Assembly (NCBI GenBank): GCA_038237245.1
Contig: JBBRYY010000008.1
Coordinates: 1-58,506, forward strand
Source: FEN-1250 sp038237245
GTDB lineage: Bacteria; Gemmatimonadota; Gemmatimonadetes; Gemmatimonadales; Gemmatimonadaceae
Direction: 5' to 3'
Length of the DNA: 58,506 nucleotides
Notes under the pieces: model-generated
The model's input: only the letters and a program-made list of their open reading frames with translations
Databases searched by the model: none
Told to the model about the DNA's origin: nothing
Made by a program: the position numbers and the translations under genes
Shown here: one piece after another, positions 33,506 to 42,071 of the stretch
Layout: each line of letters opens with the position of its first letter
How positions within the stretch are numbered: the stretch's first letter is position 1

Positions 33506-35119
33506 TCAACGCTCGAACGAAGCCAGCGTCGCGCCCATCGCGTCGATCGTCGACTTCGCGTTCCAGCGGTCGACGCCGTTGTAGATGAAGGCGAAGGCGA
33601 GCATCTCGCCGTTCTTCGCGGTGACGTAGCCGCCGAGGGAGATGACGCTGTTCGTCGTCCCCGTCTTGGCGTGGAGATTTCCCTGCGCGGGAGTCGCGCG
33701 CATGCGGTGGCGCAGGAGTTCCGACTGCCCCGCGATCGGGAGCGAGGTGTGAAAGGCGTCCTTCCACGGCGCGCGGTTCGCGTACGAGAGCAGCTGTACG
33801 AGCGCGCGCGGGGTGATCTTGTCGAGCACCGAGAGCCCGCTCCCGTCGGCGGCGAACACTGCGCCGGGCGCCGCGCCAACCTTCGTCGTCATGAAGCTCT
33901 GCAGCAGTCCGTTCGCGGTCTCCACCGAGCCCACCGAGGTCGGTGACGCGTGGCGTCCCGCGTCGCGGAAGAGCAGCTCGGCATAGTGGTTGATGCTTTC
34001 GCCGTTCATGACGTCGAGCATCTGTCCGATCGGCGGCGACTGAAGCCCAGTGATCTTCACCGCGGCTGGCGGCGTGGCAGCGAACGACGTCGTGCCGTCG
34101 ATCGAGATGCCGCGAGCCTGCAGCGCACGGCGGAACGCGCCGGCGCAGTAGGCAGTCGGATCTTCGACGACGAGCTGGTAGGAACGCTCGCCGGCGCGCA
34201 GGCCGATCGTGCCGGAGACCTGAATGACGCCGGCGGCAGTCGTGTGCGCGGAGATGCGCGCGCCGCGGCCGGGAACGACGCGGACGGTCGAGGCGACGGG
34301 GAGCGTCGTTGCGGGATCGAAGGTCACCACCGCGCCCGACTTTCCGCCGACGGGCTTCACGCGAATGATCACGAGATTCTCGTTGAGCGAGAGCGCGGAG
34401 ATGCGTGCGGCGTAGCCGGACTGCAGATAGCGCGTCTGCCATCCCTCGGGGATGCGCTGCGTGTCGAAGGCGCTGGCATCGGCGATGAGGGTGCCGGTGA
34501 CGCGCTTGACTCCCGCGTTCGAGACCAGCTGCGCGAGCGCGTCCATGGCGCCGCCGGCACCGGTGATGAAACGCTTGGAGAGCGCGGGATCACCGTCGCC
34601 GCGGATGATCAGGTTGCCGCGCAGCGTGCCGTCGGCGCCGAGCGATCCATCGCGGAGCACGTCGGTGCTGAACTGATGCTGGGCGCCGAACTGGTCGAGC
34701 GCGAGCGCGGTCGTGAACAGCTTCATGTTCGACGCGGGCTGCAGCGGCTCGTCGGGATTTACGGCGTACAGCGTGTCGTTGCGCGTGAGGGAGACCACCA
34801 CGACGCCCCACGTGCCGTTGCGGACGCGGCTCATCATGAGCTGGTGCAGATCGCTCACGAGCTCGAGGGCGCTCGCGGGGGTTTCGAAGTGGATCGCGGC
34901 GACCGCGCGGGTTTCGCGACGGGCGCGCCGGCGGGGGCGGTGCTTGGTGTCGTCGGTAGGCTGACGGACGGACGGCGCGGTGAATGCGCGAGGGGCGGCC
35001 GCAACTCCTTCGGTGGGGCTAGCGAGCACAGCAGTAAACACCAGCGCGATGACGGCGTTGCGTAGACACGGTGTTGACTGGATACGGCGGGAAATCGATG
35101 ACAAGTGCAGCGCCGGCAT
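33506..35119 (-). CDS. dacB: D-alanyl-D-alanine carboxypeptidase/endopeptidase (PBP4 type)
   Basis: This S13-family penicillin-binding protein trims or cuts peptidoglycan cross-links in the periplasm. From the ATG at 35119 it is 537 residues. It has an N-terminal signal region (AVIALVFTAVLASPTEGVAA), an unusual arginine-rich stretch at 61-71, the SxxK motif PASNMKLF (Ser130, Lys133), an SxN motif as SIN in GESINHYAEL, and KTG in HAKTGTTNS. All three active-site motifs are intact. The start is uncertain. Upstream in-frame codons exist, but none has a good ribosome site. It lies downstream of the membrane acyltransferase gene in the same direction. Confidence 0.92.
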   Translation of the reverse strand: MPALHLSSISRRIQSTPCLRNAVIALVFTAVLASPTEGVAAAPRAFTAPSVRQPTDDTKHRPRRRARRETRAVAAIHFETPASALELVSDLHQLMMSRVRNGTWGVVVVSLTRNDTLYAVNPDEPLQPASNMKLFTTALALDQFGAQHQFSTDVLRDGSLGADGTLRGNLIIRGDGDPALSKRFITGAGGAMDALAQLVSNAGVKRVTGTLIADASAFDTQRIPEGWQTRYLQSGYAARISALSLNENLVIIRVKPVGGKSGAVVTFDPATTLPVASTVRVVPGRGARISAHTTAAGVIQVSGTIGLRAGERSYQLVVEDPTAYCAGAFRRALQARGISIDGTTSFAATPPAAVKITGLQSPPIGQMLDVMNGESINHYAELLFRDAGRHASPTSVGSVETANGLLQSFMTTKVGAAPGAVFAADGSGLSVLDKITPRALVQLLSYANRAPWKDAFHTSLPIAGQSELLRHRMRATPAQGNLHAKTGTTNSVISLGGYVTAKNGEMLAFAFIYNGVDRWNAKSTIDAMGATLASFER

Positions 35120-35258
35120 GATGTTAGGAGAGCGGAAGCGGGAATGACGCGGGTCCTGGAAACTCATGAGACGCGAGGCGCACGTCAACCCTTTCACAAC
35201 GAATCGGAAGGGGGCTCCGTCACATCTTTGCGGCGCGTAACCGACGGCTTCTGTACCC

Positions 35259-36458
35259 TCAGACTTTGACGATGATTCCGCGACGGTGCATGAGGTGCAG
35301 CACCGCGTAGAAGACCGCGACATAGATGAGGGCGAAGAGCAGGCTCGCGTCGCGCGGGTCGGCGAAGAGGGGGGCGAGCAGCGAGTCGTAGAACGCGCTT
35401 TGCACCGAGACCAGCGCGCCGCCCCTGGGCACCTTCACCAGCGTATACAGGAAGCGCGACAGCACTCCCGACGCGACGAATGCCACGATGGGGTTCAGGC
35501 CGAATGGGAGAAAGGGCTTCGTCCACGCGCGCCATCCGCGCACATCGATCATCCATGCGCACGTCGCGATCGCAACGCACGCCATCCCCGCGGTGAACAG
35601 CACGTAGGAGCTCGTCCAGAGGTTCTTGCCCAGCGGGAACGACCACGCCCACACGAGTCCTGCCGTCATCCCCAGCGAGCCTGTAGCGAAGAGGGTGGTC
35701 AGCCGCTCCTGGAGCGGGCGCGGCTCGGAGATCCACCGGCCCGCGAGCACGCCGAGCATGCCGGTCGCGATGGCTGGGAACGTGGAGAGAATTCCCTCGG
35801 GATCCCAGATGCCGCCGCCGCCGATCCACATGTGGTGCGGGCCGATGATCGCTCTGTCGAGCCACGCCGCGAGCGAGGCACCCGGATCGGCGAGGAGGAG
35901 TGCGCCCATCCCGTGGCCCGGCACCGGGATCAGCGTGAGCGCGAGCCAGTAGCCGACAAGGAGCGTCGCGATGATCGCGATCTGCTCCTTCACGCTCGTG
36001 CGCATCGTGAGCAGCGCGCCGAACAGGTAGCAGACGCCGATGCGCTGGAGTACGCCGGTCACGCGCCAGTGCCACACGTCGAGCGGAATGGTGGTGGAGT
36101 CGAAGACGGCGCCGCCGGGGAGATGCAGGAAGAACTGATGATAGGGAAACCCCGTCATCAGCAGGCCGAGTCCGACGATCGTCAGCGCGCGGCGCGCGGT
36201 CTGGCGCATGATCGCGCCGGCGCCTTCGCCGCGTGCGCGACGAGCTTCGCGAGAGAGGTGCGTGGTGACGCCGACGATGAAAAGGAAGAACGGGAAAATG
36301 AGATCGGTGGGCGTCCAGCCGAACCACGGGGCGTGCTCGAGCGGCTCGTAGATCGCGCCCCAGCTCCCCGGATTGTTCACGAGGAGCATTCCGGCGACGG
36401 TGATCCCCCGAAACACGTCGAGCGACAGGAGTCGCTCGCGAGTGGGGGGCACGCTCAC
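35259..36458 (-). CDS. Membrane acyltransferase, heparan-glucosaminide N-acetyltransferase-like
   Basis: The 399-residue protein has about ten membrane helices and the opening RLLSLDVFRGITVAGMLLVNNPG, typical of the NagX/HGSNAT family (COG4299-type). Also present are WTPTDLIFPFFLFIVGVTTHLS and IGPHHMWIGGGGIWDPEGILS. Eukaryotic relatives move an acetyl group across a membrane onto glucosamine. A bacterial role in acylating cell-wall sugars is a fair inference, supported by dacB downstream. The GTG start at 36458 is 10 bases after the coxD stop, so it may be transcribed with the oxidase operon. Confidence 0.85.
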   Translation of the reverse strand: MSVPPTRERLLSLDVFRGITVAGMLLVNNPGSWGAIYEPLEHAPWFGWTPTDLIFPFFLFIVGVTTHLSREARRARGEGAGAIMRQTARRALTIVGLGLLMTGFPYHQFFLHLPGGAVFDSTTIPLDVWHWRVTGVLQRIGVCYLFGALLTMRTSVKEQIAIIATLLVGYWLALTLIPVPGHGMGALLLADPGASLAAWLDRAIIGPHHMWIGGGGIWDPEGILSTFPAIATGMLGVLAGRWISEPRPLQERLTTLFATGSLGMTAGLVWAWSFPLGKNLWTSSYVLFTAGMACVAIATCAWMIDVRGWRAWTKPFLPFGLNPIVAFVASGVLSRFLYTLVKVPRGGALVSVQSAFYDSLLAPLFADPRDASLLFALIYVAVFYAVLHLMHRRGIIVKV

Positions 36459-36468
36459 CGGAGCGACA

Positions 36469-36822
36469 TCAGAATTGGATCTTGACGTGGTTGAAGAGGA
36501 AGAGCAGGCCCACGACGATGAACGAGGCGATCACGAGCGGCCCGACGAAGAGCGCGCGGAAGAGCTTCGCGTCGTACTTCAGGTGCATGTAGAACATGAC
36601 CACGATCGCGAACTTGACCGCCGAAAGGATGAGCAGCGTCGGCACGAAGAGTTTCGTCGCGGTGAACGACGGGAGATAGTAGATCCACACTTCGAGGCCA
36701 GTGAGCGCCGTCAGGATGAGCGCGACCCATTTGTAGGTACCCCAGTCCGGATGCGTGTGCTCGTGCGAGCCCGCATTTTCGTGATCGTCGTGCGCCATCG
36801 AGTGCGAATGATCGGCGGCCAT
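36469..36822 (-). CDS. coxD: Cytochrome c oxidase subunit IV, His-rich N-terminus
   Basis: The 117-residue protein has three membrane helices (WVALILTALTGLEVWIYYLP, LFVPTLLILSAVKFAIVVMF, ALFVGPLVIASFIVVGLLFL) and the FYMHLKYD segment seen in prokaryotic subunit IV. It is the fourth gene in the order ctaC-ctaD-coxC-coxD. The first 24 residues contain seven histidines (5, 7, 11, 14, 20, 22, 24), which could bind copper or other metals. I chose the ATG at 36822, because a longer in-frame start would add a serine-rich leader that is not typical. Confidence 0.88.
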   Translation of the reverse strand: MAADHSHSMAHDDHENAGSHEHTHPDWGTYKWVALILTALTGLEVWIYYLPSFTATKLFVPTLLILSAVKFAIVVMFYMHLKYDAKLFRALFVGPLVIASFIVVGLLFLFNHVKIQF

Positions 36823-36835
36823 CTCTAGTCCCCGG

Positions 36836-37486
36836 TTACTTGATGAGGTAGACGAGCGTGAAGATCGCGATCCAGACCACGTCGACGAAGTGCCAGTAGA
36901 GCGCGCAGACATCGACGTTGATCGCCTCGTCCGGCGTGAGACCGCGCTTCATGTCGATGAACAGGAGCGTCAGCAGCCAGATGACCCCGGCTGTCACGTG
37001 CGCGCCGTGGAAGCCCGTGAGGATGAAGAACGACGACCCGAACAGGTTGGTGTGGATCGTCAGCCCTTCGTGCACGAACGACGTGAACTCGTACGCCTGG
37101 AAGCCGAGAAAGGTGGCTCCCAGCAGTGCGGTGGTTGCGAGCCAGATCTTCGATGACTTGCGATCGCCACGAACGACGGCCGAGTGAGCGAGCACCATGG
37201 CGAGCGAGGACATCAGGAGCACGAAGGTCGAGACCGACGTGACCGGGATGTTGAGGATCGCCTTGTAGACCTGGTGCGTCGACGGATCAGTCCACGCTTC
37301 GTGCGGGAACGGCCCGACGAGCGAGCGTCCCTTGTAGATCAGGTACGTCGAGATCAGCGACGCGAAAAAGAAACACTCGGAGCCGATGAAGGCCCAGATG
37401 GCGATCTTCGTATTGTTGAGCCCCGTGCTGGTGGCCGGGTGCGCACCAGCGTGCGGGTCGTGTGAGTCGATAACGGCGGTAGCCAA
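36836..37486 (-). CDS. coxC: Cytochrome c oxidase subunit III
   Basis: The 216-residue protein has the subunit III pattern: KIAIWAFIGSECFFFASLIS, several further membrane helices, FILTGFHGAHVTAGVIWLL, and a C-terminal CALYWHFVDVVWIAIF. The start is a TTG at 37486, supported by GGAGA six bases upstream. The surrounding sequence (GGAGATCG, two bases, TTGGCTAC) is almost the same as at the ctaD start (GGAGATCG, two bases, ATGGCTAC). It lies 44 bases after ctaD and 13 bases before coxD. Subunit III stabilises proton uptake in haem-copper oxidases. Confidence 0.94.
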   Translation of the reverse strand: MATAVIDSHDPHAGAHPATSTGLNNTKIAIWAFIGSECFFFASLISTYLIYKGRSLVGPFPHEAWTDPSTHQVYKAILNIPVTSVSTFVLLMSSLAMVLAHSAVVRGDRKSSKIWLATTALLGATFLGFQAYEFTSFVHEGLTIHTNLFGSSFFILTGFHGAHVTAGVIWLLTLLFIDMKRGLTPDEAINVDVCALYWHFVDVVWIAIFTLVYLIK

Positions 37487-37530
37487 AGCGATCTCCGAAA
37501 GCGTCAGGGCTGCGACAGGGGGATGCGGAG

Positions 37531-39489
37531 CTAGTGGTGCTCGGGCTCGAGCGGCGTCAGAAGCCAGCTATACAGCGACAGCACAAAGCAGATCGCTGCG
37601 AGGAACATGATCGGGAGATTCTTGTGCAAGATGAGGCCGATGAACACGCTGCCGAGTGAGAGCGCCGCGAGGAGCGGGCGGATCGTCGGCGTCGGCATCA
37701 CGATGCCCAGCTGCTTCGCGGAGCGAATGATCGGCTGCGCTAAAGCCGCATTTCCGATCGTATCAGAAGGTGATGGGAGGGTGCCGGTCTTCTGCCCCAT
37801 CAGCTCGACCTCTATCTTCGACTCGTCCGCAGAGCCGTGCGGCACGCCGGCCGTCAGCTTCGGCGACTTGCGGTCCCAGAGCGGATAGCGCGACGTGACG
37901 TTGGGGATCGTGGCGAAGTTGTAGTCCGGCGGCGGCGACGGGATCATCCACTCGAGCGTCGCTCCACCCCACGGATCGTTCCCCGCAACCTTCCCCGTCT
38001 TCATGCTCCTGAACCAGTTGTAGACGAAGAAGCAGGTCCCGATGACGATCAGAATCGCGCCGTAGCTCGCGAGATGATTATCCTGTTCCCACCCCTGTCC
38101 CGCGTCGTAGGTCGAGATGCGCCGCGGCATGCCGTGGAGCCCGAGGAAGTGCATCGGGAAGAAGGTCAGATTCATGCCGAGAAAGGTGAGCCAGAAATGC
38201 CAGCTGCCGGCCTTCTCGCCCATCAGGCGGCCGGTGATCTTCGGATAGAAAAAGTACAGGCCGGCGAAGAGCCCCATCATCGAGCCCCCGAAGAGCACGT
38301 AGTGGAAGTGCGCGACGATGAAGTAGCTGTCGGTCTGCTGCAGATCGGACGGCGGCGACGCGTGCATGACGCCGGAGATGCCGCCGATCGTGAACAGCGC
38401 CACGAGGCCGATCGCGAACTTCATGGCGGTGGTGAAGCGCAACGAGCCGCCCCACATCGTGCCGAGCCAGTTGAAGATCTTCACCCCCGTCGGGATCGCG
38501 ATCAGCATCGTGGTGATGCTGAAGAACGAATCGGCGATCGGGCCCATGCCCACGGCGAACATGTGGTGCGCCCACACGCCGAAGCCGAGGAAGGCGATGA
38601 GGATGCCGGAGTAGATCATCACCGGGTATCCGAAGAGCGGCTTGCGCGAGAATACCGGCAGCACTTCGGATACGAGTCCGAACGCCGGCAGGATCAGGAT
38701 GTAGACCTCGGGGTGGCCGAAGAGCCAGAAGAGGTGTTGCCAGAGCAGCGGATCGGCGCCGGCCGAGATCTCGTAGAAGTTGGTGCCGAAGAAGCGGTCG
38801 AGCATGAGGAGGGTCAGCGCGACCGTGACGATCGGGAACGCCAGGATGATCATGAACTGCGTGATGAACGCCATCCACGTGAAGACCGGCATGCGCATGA
38901 AGTGCATGCCTGGCGCGCGCATGTTGATGATGGTCGTAATGAAGTTGAAGCCGGCCGCAAGCGACGAGATGCCGAGGATCTGGAGACCGATCACCCAGAA
39001 GTCGATGTTGAGCCCCGGCGAGTACGGACGCGTGGTGAGCGGTGCGTAGCCGAACCAACCGGCGTTCGGCGCCGCGTGGAAGAACCACGAGGCGTTGATG
39101 AATAGGCCGCCGAACAGGAACACCCAGTAGCTGAAGGCGTTGAGCCGCGGGAAGGCGACATCCCGCGCGCCGATCTGCAGCGGAATCAGAAAATTGAAGA
39201 AGGCGGCGGACAGTGGCATGATGACGAGGAAGATCATCGTCGTGCCGTGCATGGTGAACAGCTCGTTGTACGTCGTCGCCGAGACGAAGTGACCGTTCGG
39301 CCCATAGAGCTGAGTGCGGATCATCCCCGCTTCCAGTCCGCCGACGAGGAACCAGAAGAGCGACGTGTAGAGGTAGAGCTGGCCGATGCGCTTATGGTCG
39401 GTGGTCGCGAGCCAGCTCCAGATCCCTGACTCGTATTTGTCCGTTGTCGCCGTATATGGAGCAGGAGGCAGTGAAACCGTCGTAGCCAT
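37531..39489 (-). CDS. ctaD: Cytochrome c oxidase subunit I
   Basis: The 652-residue catalytic subunit has the haem-copper oxidase core: LYTSLFWFLVGGLEAGM, the haem-ligand helix with TMHGTTMIFLV, the CuB region WQHLFWLFGHPEVYIL, and the paired-histidine region FIVAHFHYVLFGG. It reduces oxygen to water while pumping protons. The His-Pro-Glu-Val-Tyr motif supports type A channels. The protein is longer than a minimal subunit I. Its last 150 residues include a linker and two more membrane helices (AALSLGSVFIGLILH and IMFLAAICFVLSLYSWLL). The ATG at 39489 has GGAGA six bases upstream. It follows ctaC by 12 bases. Confidence 0.96.
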   Translation of the reverse strand: MATTVSLPPAPYTATTDKYESGIWSWLATTDHKRIGQLYLYTSLFWFLVGGLEAGMIRTQLYGPNGHFVSATTYNELFTMHGTTMIFLVIMPLSAAFFNFLIPLQIGARDVAFPRLNAFSYWVFLFGGLFINASWFFHAAPNAGWFGYAPLTTRPYSPGLNIDFWVIGLQILGISSLAAGFNFITTIINMRAPGMHFMRMPVFTWMAFITQFMIILAFPIVTVALTLLMLDRFFGTNFYEISAGADPLLWQHLFWLFGHPEVYILILPAFGLVSEVLPVFSRKPLFGYPVMIYSGILIAFLGFGVWAHHMFAVGMGPIADSFFSITTMLIAIPTGVKIFNWLGTMWGGSLRFTTAMKFAIGLVALFTIGGISGVMHASPPSDLQQTDSYFIVAHFHYVLFGGSMMGLFAGLYFFYPKITGRLMGEKAGSWHFWLTFLGMNLTFFPMHFLGLHGMPRRISTYDAGQGWEQDNHLASYGAILIVIGTCFFVYNWFRSMKTGKVAGNDPWGGATLEWMIPSPPPDYNFATIPNVTSRYPLWDRKSPKLTAGVPHGSADESKIEVELMGQKTGTLPSPSDTIGNAALAQPIIRSAKQLGIVMPTPTIRPLLAALSLGSVFIGLILHKNLPIMFLAAICFVLSLYSWLLTPLEPEHH

Positions 39490-39501
39490 GTCGATCTCCA
39501 A

Positions 39502-40788
39502 TTACTTCAGGGACGAGAGATACGCGGCGAGATCCGCGATCTGCTGGTCTGTATAGAGCCCCGGGGTGTCGCCCTTCTCAGCCTTCCCGAACAAGGGCAT
39601 CAGGATGCCCGGCTTCATCGCCGGCGCATTCTTGATCCAGAGCTCGAGATGGTGGAGGTCGTTCGGGTAGATTCCGCCGGCGATGGTGGTGCGGCTGCCG
39701 ACGTGCGTCAGATTCGGTCCGACGATCCCCTGTGCAGTGGGCACGCCGCGAATCGCGTGGCACGCGATGCACGGAGCGGTGCGGAAGAGCGTCATGCCGC
39801 GCGTGGCGTCGCCCGTTGCCGATGCGTCGAAGGTCAGCGCCGCGGGCGTCGGCGTCTTCGGGATCACCCACTGAGGGAGCTGGTTGCGCGGATACGTCGC
39901 GGACGTGGTGTCCAACACGTTCATCACCGGCGTCGCGACGGGGGGAGGCGCGACTTGGCCCGCGGGAGTCGTCGTCCCGACGGAGGTCGCAATCTTCGTG
40001 ACCGGCGGCGTTCCCTTTGCGCTGTCGGTGGCCGCACCGGGCGCGGGCGCTGGAGGGGCCGAGCCCACCGCGTTGGTCTTCTGGTGCGCCGCCCACGCGT
40101 CGAACCCCGCGGGCGCGACCGTGAAGACCTTGAAGCGCATGTTCGCGTGCGACGTCCCGCAGTACTCCGCACAGAAGCCGTTCCACGCAAACGCCGAATC
40201 CGGCGTGAACCAGATGTAATTCGTGTGATTCGAGATCAGATCGCGCTTTCCATCGAGCTGCGGAATCCAGAAGGAGTGCAGCACATCCTTCGTGGTGAGC
40301 GCGAAGTTCGCGACGCGGCCAACGGGCAGATAGAGCTCGTTCGCCGTCGTGATGCCGTACTGCGGGTAGCGGAACTCCCACCACCACTGGTGGCCGATGA
40401 CCTCGACCTGCAACGCACCCGGGGGCGCCTTCGCCTCAGTCTCGAAGATGGTCTTGATGGTCGGAACGGCGATAAAGGCGAGAATGATCGCGGGGATCAG
40501 CGTCCATGCGATCTCGAGCGTCGCATTTCCGTGGAACTGCTTCGCCTCGCGATTGCCCTCCCGCTCGCGGAACTTCACGAGGATGAAGACGATGAGCGTC
40601 TCGACAAGCACGAAGACGATCGCGCCGAGGACGACGAGCTTTCGTGTGAGGCTATCGACCACGTGCCCGAACTGCGAATGGGCACCGAAGATGCTGTTCG
40701 GCGTGAAGGTGGTGCAGGCCGAGAGCGACAGGACAAGTAGCAGCGCGAGTACCGGCGTCAGCCAGCGCATGCGGAGATCACGGGTCAT
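39502..40788 (-). CDS. ctaC: Cytochrome c oxidase subunit II fused to cytochrome c (caa3 type)
   Basis: The 428-residue protein has a lipoprotein signal (LSAC, Cys25), two membrane helices, and a cupredoxin domain with CuA ligands His171, Cys206, Glu208, Cys210, His214 and Met217 (CAEYCGTSHANM). An Ala/Pro/Thr-rich linker (about 240-320) follows. The C-terminal cytochrome c domain has CIACH at 340-344 and a likely axial Met near 397. It accepts electrons directly or from a soluble c-type cytochrome. AAGGA six bases upstream supports the ATG at 40788. It is the first gene of the oxidase operon. Confidence 0.96.
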   Translation of the reverse strand: MTRDLRMRWLTPVLALLLVLSLSACTTFTPNSIFGAHSQFGHVVDSLTRKLVVLGAIVFVLVETLIVFILVKFREREGNREAKQFHGNATLEIAWTLIPAIILAFIAVPTIKTIFETEAKAPPGALQVEVIGHQWWWEFRYPQYGITTANELYLPVGRVANFALTTKDVLHSFWIPQLDGKRDLISNHTNYIWFTPDSAFAWNGFCAEYCGTSHANMRFKVFTVAPAGFDAWAAHQKTNAVGSAPPAPAPGAATDSAKGTPPVTKIATSVGTTTPAGQVAPPPVATPVMNVLDTTSATYPRNQLPQWVIPKTPTPAALTFDASATGDATRGMTLFRTAPCIACHAIRGVPTAQGIVGPNLTHVGSRTTIAGGIYPNDLHHLELWIKNAPAMKPGILMPLFGKAEKGDTPGLYTDQQIADLAAYLSSLK

Positions 40789-40939
40789 CCCGAATCCTTG
40801 CTATGACAATGGGCGGGCGCAAAAAAGAGCGCACCTGATGAGCGACCAGTGAAAGTATGGCGATTCGACCCGCAGCACAAGCAAAAGGGGCTGAGCAAAA
40901 GTCCACAATATGTCGCGAAAAAATCGCGTGATGTCGGTG
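40789..40939. other. Intergenic region upstream of the oxidase operon
   Basis: These 151 bases lie between pncB (ending) and ctaC (starting), both on the minus strand. They contain an AAGGA ribosome site for ctaC and a short CGCGA/TCGCG hairpin near 40914-40928 after pncB. A-rich patches occur, but no confident -35/-10 pair was found. The promoter of the oxidase operon should lie here. Confidence 0.4.
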
Positions 40940-42004
40940 CTATTCGACTAACTCGAGGCGCGCGTTCGGTCGTTCCTGCCGCCCTCGCTTCGATTGCGGC
41001 TCCCCGTTGAGACGAACGATGTCGGCCGTGAAGTCGAATCGTCCGGAAAATAGAGAGGAGCCAATGCCGTACGAATCGACCGGCACACCGGCCTCCTCGA
41101 AGGCGCGAATCTTCTCGACTGTGAACCCGCCAGACACCATGATCTGGACGGAGTCGAACCCCGCCGCATCGAGTGCGCGACGCACGTTCCAGACCAGCTG
41201 CGGGTTCACCCCCGTGGGCTTGAATGCACCCATCTGCGGGAAGATCGAGCTGTCGACGAGATTCTCCGACGTGTCGAGACGTACCGCCCATAGCCGCCCG
41301 TCCATCGCGCGCGCGACGTCGAGACTGGTGCGCACGCAATCGTTCTCGTAATCAACAAGCGTGATGATCTGCACCGACGGATCGATGTACTCGGCGAATT
41401 TCTTCGTGGCGAGCACGGTGTTGCCATCATACGCGGCGATGAGCGCGTGCGGCACGGTGCCGATCCCCGTCGAGCCCCACCAGCTCGCTTGCGCGTCCGT
41501 CGACACGCCAATCGCGCCCGCGATGTGCGCCGCGTAGCCGTCGCCCGTCTGGACGAGCCAGTGGTCGTGTCGCGCGGGGAAGAACATCACGGTCTTGGGA
41601 TGCGCGGCGTCGACGACGGCGCGGGTGTTGGTGCCGACACGCGTGCGGCGGGAGAGCACGCCCAGATAGAGGGTCTCGAGGTGCGCGAACATCTCGTACG
41701 GACCGTCGATCGTCATCACGGTCTCCCACGGCTCGATGTGCTCACCATCGTAGAGCGCACGCACGGTGAGAGCGCTCCAGTCGTCGGCGCAGAGCCTGAG
41801 GATCGCGATCGCCTCATCCATGCCGCCGAGGTACGCCTGCGCCTTGCCGAAGAGCTGCATGGTGACGCGAGAGGCGTGGTTGTCGGCGAGGAGGATCTCG
41901 CGCGCGCGAACGAAGTACTTGTCGGAGTAGTAGCCCTCTCGCATCCGCTCCACGGGGAGGTGAAAGACGGAGGGGTCGAGTCGGGTCCGGCGAGGAGTGG
42001 CCAT
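40940..42004 (-). CDS. pncB: Nicotinate phosphoribosyltransferase
   Basis: The enzyme joins nicotinate and PRPP to form nicotinate mononucleotide in NAD salvage. The 354-residue protein has the early segment REGYYSDKYFVRAREILL, LETLYLGVLSRRTRVGTNTR, the substrate-site region FFPARHDHWLVQTGDGY, GVSTDAQASWWGSTGIGTVPH, and the late phosphate-binding ASGGF-like SGGFTVEKIRAFEEAGVPV with YGIGSSLF. It is of the shorter, archaeal/Thermoplasma-like type. It pairs functionally with the nicotinamidase gene at 45931. It is convergent with no gene and lies just downstream of the oxidase promoter region. Confidence 0.93.
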   Translation of the reverse strand: MATPRRTRLDPSVFHLPVERMREGYYSDKYFVRAREILLADNHASRVTMQLFGKAQAYLGGMDEAIAILRLCADDWSALTVRALYDGEHIEPWETVMTIDGPYEMFAHLETLYLGVLSRRTRVGTNTRAVVDAAHPKTVMFFPARHDHWLVQTGDGYAAHIAGAIGVSTDAQASWWGSTGIGTVPHALIAAYDGNTVLATKKFAEYIDPSVQIITLVDYENDCVRTSLDVARAMDGRLWAVRLDTSENLVDSSIFPQMGAFKPTGVNPQLVWNVRRALDAAGFDSVQIMVSGGFTVEKIRAFEEAGVPVDSYGIGSSLFSGRFDFTADIVRLNGEPQSKRGRQERPNARLELVE

Positions 42005-42071
42005 CGGTCATGGAAACTATCCGAACCCGCTCACTGGCGGCAACCGGCGCGGGGGCGGTATTCTGACAGCG

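Noticed and set aside
35194..36327. Second minus-strand frame of 377 codons over the acyltransferase gene
   Set aside because: It is rich in Arg, His and Pro and lacks the regular membrane helices seen in the 35259-36458 frame.
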